Assembly: GCA_000226015.1 (NCBI GenBank)
Contig: JH153665.1
Coordinates: 101,479-165,478, forward strand
From: Mnemiopsis leidyi
Lineage: Eukaryota; Ctenophora; Tentaculata; Lobata; Bolinopsidae
Direction of reading: 5' to 3'
Length of the DNA: 64,000 bases
In this document: positions 37,301 through 47,422 of the stretch, piece by piece
Numbering within the stretch: the first letter of the stretch is position 1
How the letters are laid out: each line of letters starts with the position of its first letter
The notes under the pieces: generated by a model
What the model was told of the DNA's origin: nothing
The model's input: the letters and a program-made list of their open reading frames with translations, nothing else
Databases searched by the model: none
Position numbers and translations under genes: made by a program

Positions 37301-40300
37301 AATTCATTAGAGAGTTTCTATTTAAACTGGGGAACTTATTAGAAAGCTTCTATTTAAACTGGGGAACTTATTAGAAAGCTTCTATTTTAAGTAGGGAACT
37401 TATTAGAAAGTTTCTATTTAAAGGAGGGAACTTATTAGAAAGTTTATATTTATAGGAGGGATCTTATTAGAAAGTTTCTATTTAAAGTAGGGAACTTATT
37501 AGAAAGTTTCTATTTAAACTGGGGAACTTATTAGAAAGTTTCTATTTAAAGGAGGGAACTTATTAGAAAGTTTCTATTTATAGGAGGGAACTTATTAGAA
37601 AGTTTATATTTATAGGAGGGATCTTATTAGAAAGTTTCTATTTAAAGTAGGGAACGTAAAACTAATAAACTGCTGTGTTAACCCCAAGAGCACGAGGCCA
37701 TATACATAACTTAGTAAACACCTGTAATTATATCGCTTCATCAACCACGCATTCTTAACAATAGCGTAGACTAATAGCTTATAAGTAAACATAGAATAAG
37801 ATATATAATAATTAGCAGTATGTGGAATATGTATACAGAACTTTGCATCAGTAATATAAACTGTTCATTCAAGTCTCGCTACTGTGCTTCATACCAAGGA
37901 TGGTATTTGGGGACTTCCTATGGTATTTGTAGACCCTACAATGTGAACAGCCTTGCTTTCAGACCCACACAACGTTCAAGTGTGCTCGTTTGTCGTTGCG
38001 ATGGAAAACTAATACAGCTGGATATTGATGTAGACTTTTATCCATATATTGGTCTAGTCTTGAGAGATGGCTTTTAATCGAATTACATAGAGTATCTTAC
38101 AACTGCAGTCGGTATCTAATAGCAGGAATTTAGCTTAGTGTTTGTGGGTTGCATCCCACTAGGGTTGCACTTAGGTTGCACTAAGGTTGCACTAAGGTTG
38201 CACTTAGATTGCACTAAGGTTGCACTAAGGTTGCACTTAGATTGCACTAAGGTTGCATTCCACTTACACCGGAAACTCCTAGTGAGATGGCCGAGCCACA
38301 GCTCGGGCGGAACTGGTTATAAAATAAGGAGCTTTATAGAGATGAAGAAAATATAGAGGGTGGAGAGCCACGTACCACCTTGCTCCATAAACAGGGAGGG
38401 TTCAGGATGGTAGAGATCAGGTGAATTTATAAATTAGTGTAACCACTATACTCTATAGCAGTAAACACTGGCATCTTCATTAAACAGCAATGTAGCGTAA
38501 TACTGCACAAGGTTGTACGAAAATACTTGCTTTTAAATTTTATTTTTGTTAGGTTTCTGATTATGTCTGCGAATTTAATCTTTAGAAATTTATATCGTTT
38601 ACTAATCTGCATAGATCTATTGGGTTTTACTAGATCCATTTACGCCAGACATTCAGAGTGCCTTATAGAGAACATTAACAATTTAAACATGTGTTTGACG
38701 TATGAGCCCGAAGCTAAATTATGGACGTACGTTATGGTAATGTTATGACCTGGCAAAGAAATCAAACACAGAAACTTCAACGTGGGCTCTTTCGGCAGGT
38801 TTAACAGCTGCTAGTTCTTCACACACCGTTGGTAAACCCTCCAATCTCCATTCGATCTAGAGTGAACAGCCCAAATTAATAAAAAAGGAAGGAAGCGTTT
38901 TAATATTGTGTTGTTAAAAGCCAAGGAAGTTGTCAGAGTCTCAAATTTGTGGAGCTGGCGTACTGTATCAAATTGACGCAAATTTCGTTGAATTCAAGGT
39001 ATTTGCAGTTCGTAAAGTCATAAACGCTCTGCACCGGTGAATGTACACCTTGTTGAAGACCGAGGTATGAAAGTATGAAACAGGAATCTCAAGGTCAGAA
39101 TTTGGAAACGTACACAAGTAAACATGAACCTGGCCTGATACATTGTACTTACACCTTGATAATATTACTCCACTATCCCCAAGACAAACATTATTACAAG
39201 TAAACATACCACTTCATATCGGGGTGTGTGTCCACGAAGGCTTGTATCCCGAATTCTAGGTATCTCTGCGCTACGTCTTTTGAAACAATGGACTCCACAA
39301 GTTCCTAAACGGATCGTTAGATAGCCTCCCATGTTTAGTCCATATTTAGGCATGAGGGATATTGATACGATCTTAATTCCATTGAGATATTCGCGAAACT
39401 AAAATCCTGCCACTACCGAGATTTCGTTTCTAGGTTACATCACGAACGTTACATTAAACTGCGCGAGGTTAGACAGACAACTGATTAATTACTTAATTCA
39501 CTTACTTCACGAAGTCAATTAAGTTTATTGAAAACGTTACCGTAGGGACAAGGATGGAGCAGTCATGTCCAGGACACTCGAGACTGGTGGAGGGGTTCTC
39601 TGTTATCTTCATAGTGAGGTAGTCCGACCAGCACTGCACACAGATTACGTGTCTGGAGGTACAATTCTTCTTTAAAATCAAATTTAATTTAAAGTTGTTT
39701 CAAATCAAATTTAAAGTTGTTTCAAATCAAACACCATTTGGTGGCACATTTTCGCTATTTATCTTAGTTTTACAGCAATACAGAAACTCAGGAGAGTACA
39801 CACTACACAAAAGTCATGTTAATATGATATCGAATAAAAAATTGAAAGATGAGCTTGGTCAAAAGCAAAAATAACGCTGCTTTATGGTCAAGTCTACATT
39901 ACAGGTAATGTACATGTCTACATTTTACAATGCTGTAAAATAAGTAGCGTAGCAAGCAAACGTATGCATAATTTTAATTTTTTCGTTCTTGATGACAAGA
40001 AACTTCACGTTACATTCGTACGCATTTAGAACCAATTTTTGACGTATTTCATAACAATGATATTTTACATTAACGATAAGTAGGTACATAACGGGGGCAC
40101 TCATTTTCAAAACATTAAATTATATAGTTTTCATGGACAGCGAGTTCTAAAAACGAGATTTTGACTACAAACCTGGTGTAGATGACAAGTCTGAGTACAA
40201 ACCTGCAGGAGATGACAAGTCTGCGATCAGGTTGAAACTCGGAGAAGCAGATCTCACATTCCTCATTTTCCTGGACAGACCCGGGACGTCTGGCGCTGCT

Positions 40301-43300
40301 GCTCGCTTGTACCGCTACTTGAACACTGTCTACAGACGTACTGTCTGTGTAGGTAAGATTTGTTACTATCTGGCTACTTGAACACTGTCTACAGACGTAC
40401 TGTCTGTGCAGGTAGGATTTGTTACTATCTGGCTACTTGAACACTGTCTACAGACGTACTGTCTGTGTAGGTAGGATTTGTTACTATCTGGCTACTTGAA
40501 CACTGTTTACAGACGTACTGTCTGTGCAGGTAAGATTTGTTACTATCTGGCTACTTGAACACTGTCTACAGACGTACTGTCTGTGTAGGTAGGATTTGTT
40601 ACTATCTGGCTACTTGAACACTGTCTACAGACGTGCTGTCTGTGCAGGTAGGATTTGTTACTATCTGGACAGTTCCACCTAAACGCTACTATACTTACCT
40701 AGGACCAATACAATTAGAGTTGGAATTAGAAGTTTTGCATCATTTTTTATCTCATACTTATTTTAATTCGGACACTCCAACAGCCACATGTTACACAAGT
40801 GTAACGGCCAATTACAGGAGGCCGAATGTACAATTATACATACACGCCAGTGACGGTTAAGGTAGTGTGTACCACACTTTTATCGCCCGAGACTTCGCTG
40901 CAATGGGCAGCTACTCATTTAACCCTCAATCACGGTTTCCCGATCATTCGGCTGAGTCGACCGAAGAAGGTTGCATAGGCAAATGCCCTTAGCGCACTTC
41001 TCTAGGACTGGCGGAAATGGGATTTGAACCCCCGACCTCCTGCGTGGGAGCCGAGAAGGAAACCACTACACCACCAGCCCATCAAAACCAAAAGATTTTC
41101 AAATATTTATCATGTGAATTTATATATCAAATATTTTTTCCCGTATCTTGCCATTTGGGCCCGAAGGGCCCAAATGGCAAGATTGTTTTGATACGTTTTG
41201 TGCACGTGCACAAAAAGTACAAAACAAGGGTTGGCGATCGACAGCGTAATTTTGGAATATTAGCTCGAAAAGTGTCCGTACGTACGTACGTACGTCCGCG
41301 CTCCTTTATCAAACTTATCATGTATACAAATACGATTATAGGTTTTTACTGCCCAAGGCCGCAGAATATACTTCAGATATACATAATCATTATGAAATTT
41401 ATGTATATTTGCCTCACATCAAGAAAAATGATCAAAATTCTATGAACTTTAGTTTTATTGTAGTAATTTGTCGAAATTTGACTGATTNNNNNNNNNNCTG
41501 ATTGAAAGATGAATGTAACACGATTTTAATCTCAGCTCCGTACACGGTACAAATCTATTTAACGACAAACTCACATAACGCTATTAGTTTAAAGTATAAA
41601 CACAACGCAGTATGACTATGAATAAATTATAAAGGTAGCACAGACAATATAATTATGACGACGTCATACAGACTCACGATATTTGAAATAAAACAATGAA
41701 AAGAACGCGCGATAGTGTCCAAACTTTGCGCGTGCAGAGTGAAATTTTAAAATCATGCATTGAACGGCTGCATTAATTCGCGCGTCTGTATTTACACGTG
41801 CAGAGCCAGAACTATGAAAATTAACGAAATTACGTGTGGTTAGTGGTTGCGTATTATGATTCCTCATTTCGCGAATTTTAATAACAATAAGCGACGGCAT
41901 GATAATTGATACGGGAAATTCAGCGGTCGCCTGACACAGTGAAAGTGGCCGCAATTCTTGTTCCATTTACAGTTACAGAGGGGCCTGCCTACACCTCCTT
42001 ACTCCTTAGTATTTGCTATCAACAGTTTGAATATGAAAGGGAGAGCTAGAAGACCTAAAAAAGTCTTCCAACCTATTTTCTTTGATGAAGCATGACCTTA
42101 ATGAACGAAATTTGCTTCTTAACAATATCAATGATTTGAAATACTTAAGAAATATTGCTTATGATAGAGCGTCGTGGATAAAGATGCAAAAGTCGATTTA
42201 ATTAGTTATTTTATCTTGAGAGAGATTAGAGGACAGCTGTGCTATTTGTATCTGCTATTTTTATCTGCTATTTTTATCTGCTATTTGTATCTGCTATTTT
42301 TATCTGCTATTTAGAACTTTAATAATATGCAGTTACTAAGATACTTTAGACTATAATAGCAATAGTAACTATCAACTCATGGTCGTAAGTAAGTAGGACT
42401 CAGTACAAGATAGATCTACTTTTGATTGCTATGATTCGACTTAATGATTATAATAGTCGAGTCCCTTCAGTCGGTCCCTTGGACACAGTTGATCAAGTTA
42501 CTTAAATAGTTATTGCCGTTGCAATATAGAATATAAAAGTTTAGCTGTTACAATACAGAATATAAAAGTTTAGCTGTTATCGTTACTGTTGATCAAGTTA
42601 CTTAAATAGTTATTGCTGTTGCAATATAGAATATAAAAGTTTAGCTGTTATCATTACCATCAAGAGGAACTGCCACTCCAGCTCTTCCACAGGTTTTAGC
42701 TTTGTCGTGCATCCACTCATCTAGCAGTTTCTTTCTGTTCCAATCTGAGGGGAAACAAAACTACGTTACACCGGGTTGAGATACAATGGCTTTTCCAGTG
42801 GGAACTAGTACTCAAAATTCACAGCACTGCTTAACACTTGATGGGTTATAAGAACACCTTGCTTTAGAACTGTCTCATATCACTCTTTTATAAATCATTT
42901 CTTAATGAAAGCGAATCATGAATTCAAATTCCCTTACCATGCACCTTTAGCAGAGCTTCGGCTGTAAAGAGAGGGATTTTTAGCATATCCGCAGTTTCTA
43001 CAATAAGTTGGTCCTTCTGCATCTGTACATCTTGACATCGCATCCCGCTATACAGCTGCATTGAAAGTGATTAAATTTGTGTTTTTAGATACCAATTTTG
43101 TTAACAGTTTGTCAAGACAATTGCAATACATTTTCAAGGGAAAAATTTTATAAGTTTAAATGGAAACTTATTTCAAATTTTAATCACATTTAAAACGGAT
43201 CAAGACGAGAGAAAAAACGAACCTCAGCTTTGGCGAAATCGAAATTATCATTTCCTGTATTTGTATGGTCCTCATCTTTCTGAAGCATAAAATATTCACA

Positions 43301-44318
43301 GAACTAGAAATGAATACTGAATAGGTAAACGAACAAACAACAACTAGAAAGTACAGAGGGAGAAAATCACTCATATTAGACATCCAGTTTGCTTACCGAA
43401 AACACCATCTTCCCCTCAAGATAAGTGGCGATCTCAGTAAACTGTCCGTCTTCACTGAGGTCACAAGCAGTTTTACTGTCCTTGTTTTCGATAAACAGTT
43501 TTGCACCATGCTCAACCAGAACTTTCACACACCTCAAATAGCCATGGCCAGCAGCATAATGAAGTGGAGTGTTCTGGTGCTGGGGAAAAAATTCAAGACT
43601 AATAATGAGCAATGATGAACACAAAAAATCTAATTATGTATATACAGTCTCCTACCATTTGGCTGGGTGTGGTGTCCAAAAGTATCTTTCTCTCAACTAG
43701 ATATATTAGAAGCTTTGAGCACAGAACCAACAAAGAAAGGGCCCAGAAAATGAATAATTTTCAAAAATGGAAATTGATTCGGCTAAATTTCATCTTAACA
43801 CCACAAAAAGCTAACACAAAATCGGATTCCAACAAACTTTTTGCAATTTCATAATTACAGTCTGGGCAATGTGTCTAAACAAAGAAAAGGTCCCACTTTA
43901 CCTGATCAAGTTCATTGATTTGCAGAGGAAGCATCCCAGCCAAATGTTCACCCCGAGCAGCCATATCGAAAATCACATTTAGACATGCCTCCCTAGCCTG
44001 ATCTTCATCCTCTTCAATCTTTATAACTTTTAATTTCTGTCGTTTACTAAGCCCAACCACAGGTTTCACACAGGCATGAAAGATGTTTTCTTGCCGAGAG
44101 TTTTTAGTATTTGGATTACCACCATTTTCAATAAATCGTTTCAGCAGTGTGGACATAGCAAAACCAGCAGCTAAATGAATTGGGCTATTTCGTCCATAAA
44201 ACAACCAGTCATTCACATTGACATGTTTACGCAGAACTTTATCAGTGTAATACTTCAATGCAGTTTCTTCATCTGCTGATAGGAGGGCTCTACGGAATTT
44301 TGAACCTGATGTACCCAT
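19657..44318 (-). CDS. ANKIB1: ANKIB1, ankyrin-repeat RBR E3 ubiquitin ligase, 20 exons
   Basis: Exons: 43902-44318, 43397-43579, 43223-43279, 42938-43055, 42658-42744, 40203-40344, 39541-39652, 39210-39304, 36072-36218, 34622-34713, 28005-28089, 27276-27324, 27039-27112, 23299-23446, 22884-23054, 22059-22282, 21880-21931, 21687-21771, 21234-21401 and 19657-20349. The first 19 join in phase (2506 nt). Domains in order: MGTSGSKF N-terminus (possible myristoylation), ankyrin repeats ([21 protein letters not shown]), RING1 (CEIC...CRHVICVQC...CPGHDC), IBR ([30 protein letters not shown]), RING2 with the catalytic Cys of the GCNHMKC motif, the Ariadne-like helical region ([12 protein letters not shown]), then UIM-like helices ([26 protein letters not shown]) and a Ser-rich tail. 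Length is about 1050-1065 aa (human 1089). The last exon crosses an N-gap (20051-20060) where the frame changes, so the gap size is not exact. A 48-nt GT-AG segment near 19690-19750 may be a final intron. Confidence 0.95.
23939..25561 (+). CDS. papain-family (C1A) cysteine protease with C-terminal beta-trefoil-like domain
   Basis: Intronless ORF of 540 codons inside an ANKIB1 intron, opposite strand. Met25 (24011) is the better start because it opens a signal peptide ([17 protein letters not shown]). Residues about 50-115 are an I29 propeptide ([16 protein letters not shown]). The mature protease runs from about 145 to 355, with oxyanion Gln163 and Cys169 in [11 protein letters not shown], His308 in HHAVTAVGY and Asn324 in [17 protein letters not shown], so all catalytic residues are present. 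Residues about 360-530 are three repeats of TGRYL/TGRWV plus a D-x-NYY-x3-A-x-W motif, a layout expected of a beta-trefoil (fascin-like or lectin-like). Papain enzymes usually end near the residue 355 equivalent, so this is a fusion. Predicted secreted or lysosomal; the trefoil ligand is unknown. Confidence 0.9.
   Translation: MPYYERERAMIKGKQVTPKQPSFKMFGKTLAVCFFLATVRTSKTEELPELTVAAFENFLQNEGVFYPRAEMKLRMNLFRKSAAFVQLHNSRAERTFEMGLNQFSTMTDSEKQQYLGVTFNQTEWRVEAAAHQTARLQRRSDGLTIAAKIDHVNSGIITGVKNQGGCGSCWAFAATAAFEGVNAARTWKLKDFADQELLDCSYSDETYNGCNGGWMSKGWDYLQKSGHFSLRSEIGYHAKDRPCDYSNKPNGIHNVKVEPWTRVMPTDDHLMQAIATSVPAVAITIENDFYGYKSGIYNGCPSLKQIHHAVTAVGYDEHSWKIKNSWGTGWGEGGYIRMSRARPSICRVAEFAMYPNMDFMDGVVTIKNHVTGRYLSTYDAGRDIRDIRGTADGWTYGNKWLYAADANYYNDALWKLVSVGDGKYVIEHYHTGRWVHSDGGGVRDNRGAEGGWLSSPHARATDHNYYNKAIWRKVPLGGSLYYLEHDNTGRYLFAAGSSVKGKTASGGYGSEKVLGVDANYYGYAVWSIQPLGEEDKNKMM
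25657..25662 (+). terminator. poly(A) signal of the protease gene
   Basis: AATAAA about 95 nt after the stop codon at 25559-25561, supporting an independent transcription unit within the ANKIB1 intron. Confidence 0.55.
26180..27023 (+). repeat. 844-bp interspersed element, copy A
   Basis: Runs from AACAAGAATTGCGGCC to GATACGGGAAA. Near its right end lie a perfect 20-bp palindrome TTTTGTGCACGTGCACAAAA (26945-26964), a 35-nt hairpin (26979-27013; 16-bp stem, GAA loop) and an ACGT tandem run (about 26865-26882). Copy B lies 14 kb away in inverse orientation. No terminal inverted repeats or target duplication were found. It stops 16 bp short of an ANKIB1 exon. Confidence 0.85.
27420..27708. repeat. 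36-bp minisatellite
   Basis: About eight copies of a unit containing CTTATGATCTACCTTTAAAG and TTTGTATTTT, in an ANKIB1 intron. Confidence 0.9.
28828..30531 (+). CDS. glutaminase-family protein, probable pseudoenzyme, intronless and nested in ANKIB1
   Basis: 567-aa ORF with no intron. Residues about 37-150 match the helical EF-hand-like N-terminal domain of animal glutaminases ([19 protein letters not shown]). Residues 160-440 match the serine-dependent catalytic domain ([59 protein letters not shown]). Residues 465-555 are ankyrin repeats ([31 protein letters not shown]). Against human GLS the catalytic Ser286 is kept (Ser191), but Lys289 is Ala194, Tyr249 is Lys151, Asn335 is Gln241, Glu381 is Asp289 and Asn388 is Lys296; Tyr414 and Tyr466 remain. 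No mitochondrial presequence is evident at the N-terminus. Loss of the Ser-x-x-Lys dyad predicts no glutamine hydrolysis. The frame is intact, so the protein is probably under constraint. A poly(A) signal follows the stop at once. Confidence 0.9.
   Translation: MSSTKSEDGPRSRRSNQSNRTRSTDSEVLNISESKPLTDILAEVFEDETEGHINVLELLGKINQCGFLSTQDVRLRPLMDRLLISDTANDKYNFYNIKKSVPVSDLKDLPSNCTDIIKKTIFGKALIPEFSRFAEDLLTMYNSVAEIKTGKIPDFLSSTTKNADQWGVSVCTVDGQMWSCGDSNIPNTLQSCSAAFSYAIAITKLGTQRVHKFVGKEASTHGFMNTLDLDKNDVPHNAMIQSGAMAITSLLLQEHPNDLPSSYENIVNFYERLAGNKPLKINNTVYLADKSRCDRKFSIAYLLKEHNGFPPNCKLKHIIDLYFQLNSVEVTCQTGAVMAATLANGGVCPTTGDDVLSRTAVQNTLSIMHLQGMYSYSGEWMFEAGLPAKSCTSGMIMIVVPGMMGMCLFSPPLDHNGNSTRALEFGRRMAQRFALHYLDNHISAPLRKENLSRRQDGTESHEMAIMKVMYAAAYGDINLLSRYHELGLSIDVCDYDYRTALHLACCNGNIALAQFLLDVGVNVCVMDRWNRTPLDEAIKYGNEELVKLLKNHGAGEGPGPIENEYDK
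30536..30541 (+). terminator. poly(A) signal of the glutaminase-like gene
   Basis: AATAAA begins 5 nt after the TAG stop, which would make the 3' UTR extremely short if used. Confidence 0.4.
31036..31379. repeat. (CA)n microsatellite with an assembly gap
   Basis: Long CA-rich tract with CACT and CAG interruptions; Ns at 31225-31238. Translations of this tract are artefacts. Confidence 0.98.
31380..34620. other. large ANKIB1 intron, remainder
   Basis: Intron between exons at 34622 and 28089. Apart from the nested gene, microsatellite and foldback element listed separately, it contains AT-rich sequence with no recognised gene. A 135-codon minus ORF at 32034-32441 has no recognisable features. 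Confidence 0.5.
32682..32784. mobile_element. 103-bp foldback element
   Basis: Terminal CTGCAAGTGTAG and CTACACTTGCAG arms surround a perfect inner stem (ACAAGGAATACGCAATGGT) with a 7-nt loop TAGTTAT. The whole unit folds on itself; the middle of the arms is imperfect. Confidence 0.8.
36230..36305. repeat. short tandem TTAATAATACAGCGTA
   Basis: Three adjacent copies next to the ANKIB1 exon ending at 36218. Confidence 0.8.
37010..37660. repeat. 33-bp minisatellite, about 19 copies
   Basis: Unit approximately GGAACTTATTAGAAAGTTTC followed by TATTTAAAGTAG, with interspersed variants (TATAGGAG, AACTGG) that recur in blocks, suggesting higher-order duplication within the array. Confidence 0.92.
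38150..38265. repeat. 11-bp tandem repeat
   Basis: Alternating GTTGCACTAAG and ATTGCACTTAG units in an ANKIB1 intron. Confidence 0.85.
40325..40668. repeat. 59-bp minisatellite overlapping a splice acceptor
   Basis: Six copies of a unit containing CACTGTCTACAGACGTACTG. The first copy (from about 40325) includes the acceptor and first 20 nt of ANKIB1 exon 6, so the acceptor sequence itself is repeated upstream. Confidence 0.9.
40861..41080 (-). mobile_element. tRNA-derived SINE
   Basis: The minus strand starts GGGCTGGTGGTGTAGTGG (A box TGGTGTAGTGG), then carries GGGTTCAAATCCC (B box GTTCAAATC) about 40 nt later, followed by a non-tRNA body of about 150 bp. The 3' limit is uncertain. The copy lies 57 bp from repeat copy B. 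Confidence 0.75.
41137..41962 (-). repeat. interspersed element, copy B (inverse of copy A)
   Basis: Starts TTTCCCGTATCTTGCC, with the 35-nt GAA-loop hairpin at 41147-41181 and the 20-bp palindrome at 41196-41215, and ends GCAATTCTTGTT. Similar to copy A over its length with many substitutions; Ns at 41488-41497 interrupt it. The same end sequence (AACAAGAATTGC) is also seen at about 45384, probably a third fragment. Confidence 0.85.
42487..42656. repeat. 103-bp tandem duplication next to an exon
   Basis: TTGATCAAGTTACTTAAATA followed by TTGCAATATAGAATATAAAA occurs twice, ending one base before the ANKIB1 exon at 42658, with a smaller internal duplication. Confidence 0.8.
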
Positions 44319-44322
44319 AAAT

Positions 44323-44334
44323 CTGAATGGTCAT
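44323..44334 (-). promoter_or_regulatory. 3' splice acceptor just before the ANKIB1 start codon
   Basis: The minus strand reads GACCATTCAG, then ATTT, then ATG: an acceptor-like CAG four nucleotides before the start. Confidence 0.5.
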
Positions 44335-44384
44335 TAATTAGGGGGGGATAAGATTACCACGATTTTTTGACCGTTTGGCCTACG

Positions 44385-44625
44385 TCCGGGTGTCATGGTC
44401 AAATGGTCAAAAATTTTTGACCATGACCATGGCCAAAATTTCAAAATTGCCGTGGTCAAATGGTCAAAAATTTTGACCATGACCATGGGGCGAATTCACG
44501 TTTGTTAGTGGTCATGGTCAATTTTTTTTGACCATTGACCATAGGGTAAATTTCAGGGTGTCATGGTCATGGTCAGTGCCTTACCATTGACCATAGGGTA
44601 AATTTCATGGTCAGTGCTTTACCCC
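44385..44625. repeat. CATGGTCAAA low-complexity palindromic repeat
   Basis: Irregular tandem of GGTCATGGTCAAA and TTTTTGACCATG words in both orientations upstream of ANKIB1; self-complementary at short scale. Confidence 0.8.
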
Positions 44626-44639
44626 CCCCCCCCTTATTA

Positions 44640-46115
44640 ACTGATAACAACAAGAATTAATGAAACAATCATCAATAACAGTTTAAATGGTTCCTTTCAA
44701 ATTTTGCTACTTTTTGGCTTATCTAAAATTCTGTAAAGAAGATCATGCTTCCTTTTTGGATCCAGGGGCTGTAGATCAATGAGACCCACAAGATGTGACC
44801 AAGTTTGAGTGGATTTGACCTTGCGTTCAGGAGTTAGAGCCAAAAATGAGGGTAAATTTGGGGTTTTTGTTTTTGACATTGGTTTGACTTGGCTTTAGAT
44901 TACCCTCAATATCTTCTAAAGTAAAGGAGATGGGGTTTTGAAAGATAGATAACCATAATTTTGAGCCTTGACTGGTCTAGAGTCAATGTCTTTGACTTTG
45001 AAGTAACCCTCACTTACTCCCCCCAATATGTGACAAAGATTCAAAGGGCGTGCCACGCGCAAAGGACCCCACATATCCTCAGCAACACAAGTTTGAGATT
45101 TGGTTTCCACATCAACTTAGTGTACTATTGGTGGGACCAGAATGCTGGCCAAATTAAGTCTTAAGATCATCTATTTGTGCTAAATTTGAGGGTATTTGGA
45201 CTTTTTTCTAATTTTTTGGGTTCATTTTGGGCTCTCATAACTACGGCTTTAGTGATGCTATCAAGATGAGCTTTCTCAGATATCATTGCTGCTACAATAT
45301 ACCCACCTGAACGTTGAAAAATTGCATCCAAAGCATTCACAAAGTCAGTACTCAGTTATCGGCCTAATTAAGGTTAAAACAAGAATTGCACCCGCTTAGT
45401 TAGGTCTCAGGCGGACGCTAGATTTCCATCTCTCAAATTCTAAAGAAGCTTTTTCGATTTGCCCTCTGATAGTGCTAGAAGCAATTGAATTTGAGCAGAG
45501 GATACATTGTAAAAATAATTTCTGCCGCGAAGACTGTTGATGAAATACCACTGAAGCTACAGAGAAAATATGAGCAATTTTATTGCAGCTTGTCTGATGA
45601 TATTGATACTGGCTGCTGTTGATTTAAACTAGTTTTTGGTTTCAAAACTTAAAACCGGCTGTAACATTTCTCGGGTACACTTTCTTGGGTATGGGCAGCG
45701 GCAGATTTATCCTCTGTTAGTGAGAGTTGGCTGCAAACATTTCTTCGTTCAATTCCACAGGCCATTTTACCTGAATCGAGGTTGTGGGAGGGATCACCTG
45801 CATACGATGTTGGCAAATATGCAAATAATTGTTCGTTTTGGTCACTCCCAAGGTAATATGATGTGATAGGGACATCTGAAAATGACCCCCTTAGCATCTC
45901 TGAATACAATATGAGCCTGTCGTAAGCACAAATAATATCATGGAACGACTGTGATGTAATTAACTCTGTTGGATTACCTTTCTGCTCATCCCAAATAACG
46001 AAAAAAGTCTTGACTCAAAACACAGATGAGACAAAACACTCTATACAGCTCACAAATATAGCTCAATAGTTATGATATATTTAGTTTCAAAAAATCATGC
46101 TAAAAACAGGAAAGT
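44640..46115. other. intergenic, no gene recognised
   Basis: AT-rich. A possible fragment of the copy A/B element end lies near 45384. Short ORFs show no recognisable content. Confidence 0.5.
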
Positions 46116-46116
46116 A

Positions 46117-46639
46117 CAGTAAACCCTCGATTTACCGGGCCTCTCGGGGGAAAGGTTTGAGGCCCGGTAAATAGAGGGGCCCGGTAAATAGAATTTTACC
46201 AAAATATGGCCTCATTTTGGCCAAAAATAGTAACTTAAGTCATTCCTGACCAAATTTCTTGATAAAAGTACTCCTTCGGGGATTTAGAACTGTGAGAATG
46301 GATCCAACTTTCTGAAAATCTGAATTACATCTTCAATCAGTAATCTCAAGGTCGATCGTTTTATTGTGTATGTATGCCGTGGTTACGTTACATATCTCAG
46401 TACACGTGTGTGTTAGCTGTCAGCTTGCATGTTAAGGCTTTATCACGGTGTCACATGGCGAAGAGATACCATTATGTCACGTGTGCCCGGTGCCGGTGCA
46501 TGCTATTGAAAGCTCATATCCTATTTCCAAATTTTGAAAAAAAAATGTGAAAATATTGAAAAATTTCGGGGGAAAGGAAGGGGGCCCGGTAAATAGAGGG
46601 ACCCGGTAAATAGAGGCCCGGTAAATCGAGGGTTTACTG
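46117..46639. mobile_element. 523-bp TA-flanked MITE, pogo/Tc1-mariner type
   Basis: Perfect terminal inverted repeats of about 25 bp start CAGTAAACCCTCGATTTACC; TA duplications lie at 46115-46116 and 46640-46641. Subterminal CCCGGTAAATAGAGG units repeat inside both ends. No transposase. The TIR sequence and TA target fit pogo-like non-autonomous elements. Confidence 0.9.
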
Positions 46640-46644
46640 TAGTA

Positions 46645-47420
46645 TAATAGCGCAATGCTTTATAGAGAAAACCCCATAATTACATAGATAACTATACAAA
46701 AGGGAAAGCAGACCAACTGATCCTAACTCGTAAGAAGAAGAACCCACAATTTTTCAGAAAACAGAAATTTTTATCTAAAATGTTTATCCAAAATTTTTAT
46801 CAGTTCAGTCATACATGCTTTTATTTCGTTGCTAATTTGTGCCTCCGTAATCAGCACCGCTTATCATCTCAGCGACTATCTCAACTCACAGCTACAGCTT
46901 GTTTTACAGCCACTATACACTGTGTACATCTGATCATGCCGACAGTTGCAGAAAGATTTCATTTTGATAAGGTGGAGGGTGATGGACAACATTTTCTGCT
47001 TGATACCATGAAACTATGTAAAGTAAATTGTGTAATTCTAGAAGCGACTATAGACAGTGCGAACAGAATTGGTAAGATATTATCATTATTTTGAATGTCC
47101 TTAAGAATTGACTTACTGAAGTTTTATCTATTATGATTGTGAGGGACCAAGCCATAATTGATATGAGCTAAATTAACTTCATCAAACCAGTTGAATATGT
47201 GAGTAGCCAAGGTGGGGGCACAAACTTTGCGGTATGCTCTCTCCTACATCAGCTCACATGTATAATGTTACATAATACCCAATCTCCTTCAATCTTGAAG
47301 TAAATATATAAATAAAATAAATAATAAATAATAAATTATGATGCCAGCATCATCACACATAATCTCCTAAAAATTTCAAAAACCTTAAAAAATTTAACAA
47401 ATTTAATAAAAAGCATTAAA
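46645..47420. other. AT-rich intergenic sequence
   Basis: No gene recognised. A 104-codon plus ORF at 46780-47094 has no recognisable motif and no supporting splice context. Confidence 0.5.
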
Positions 47421-47422
47421 AA

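Noticed and set aside
37820-38077. 85-codon plus ORF with several cysteines in an ANKIB1 intron
   Set aside because: No signal peptide, domain or splice partner recognised; compatible with chance.
38758-38870. Open segment with excellent splice sites on the minus strand (reads [20 protein letters not shown] and on) inside ANKIB1
   Set aside because: The exons on either side (39210-39304 and 36072-36218) join directly across the conserved KWCPFPGC sequence, so this segment would interrupt the domain. It could be a cryptic or poison exon, but nothing supports its use.
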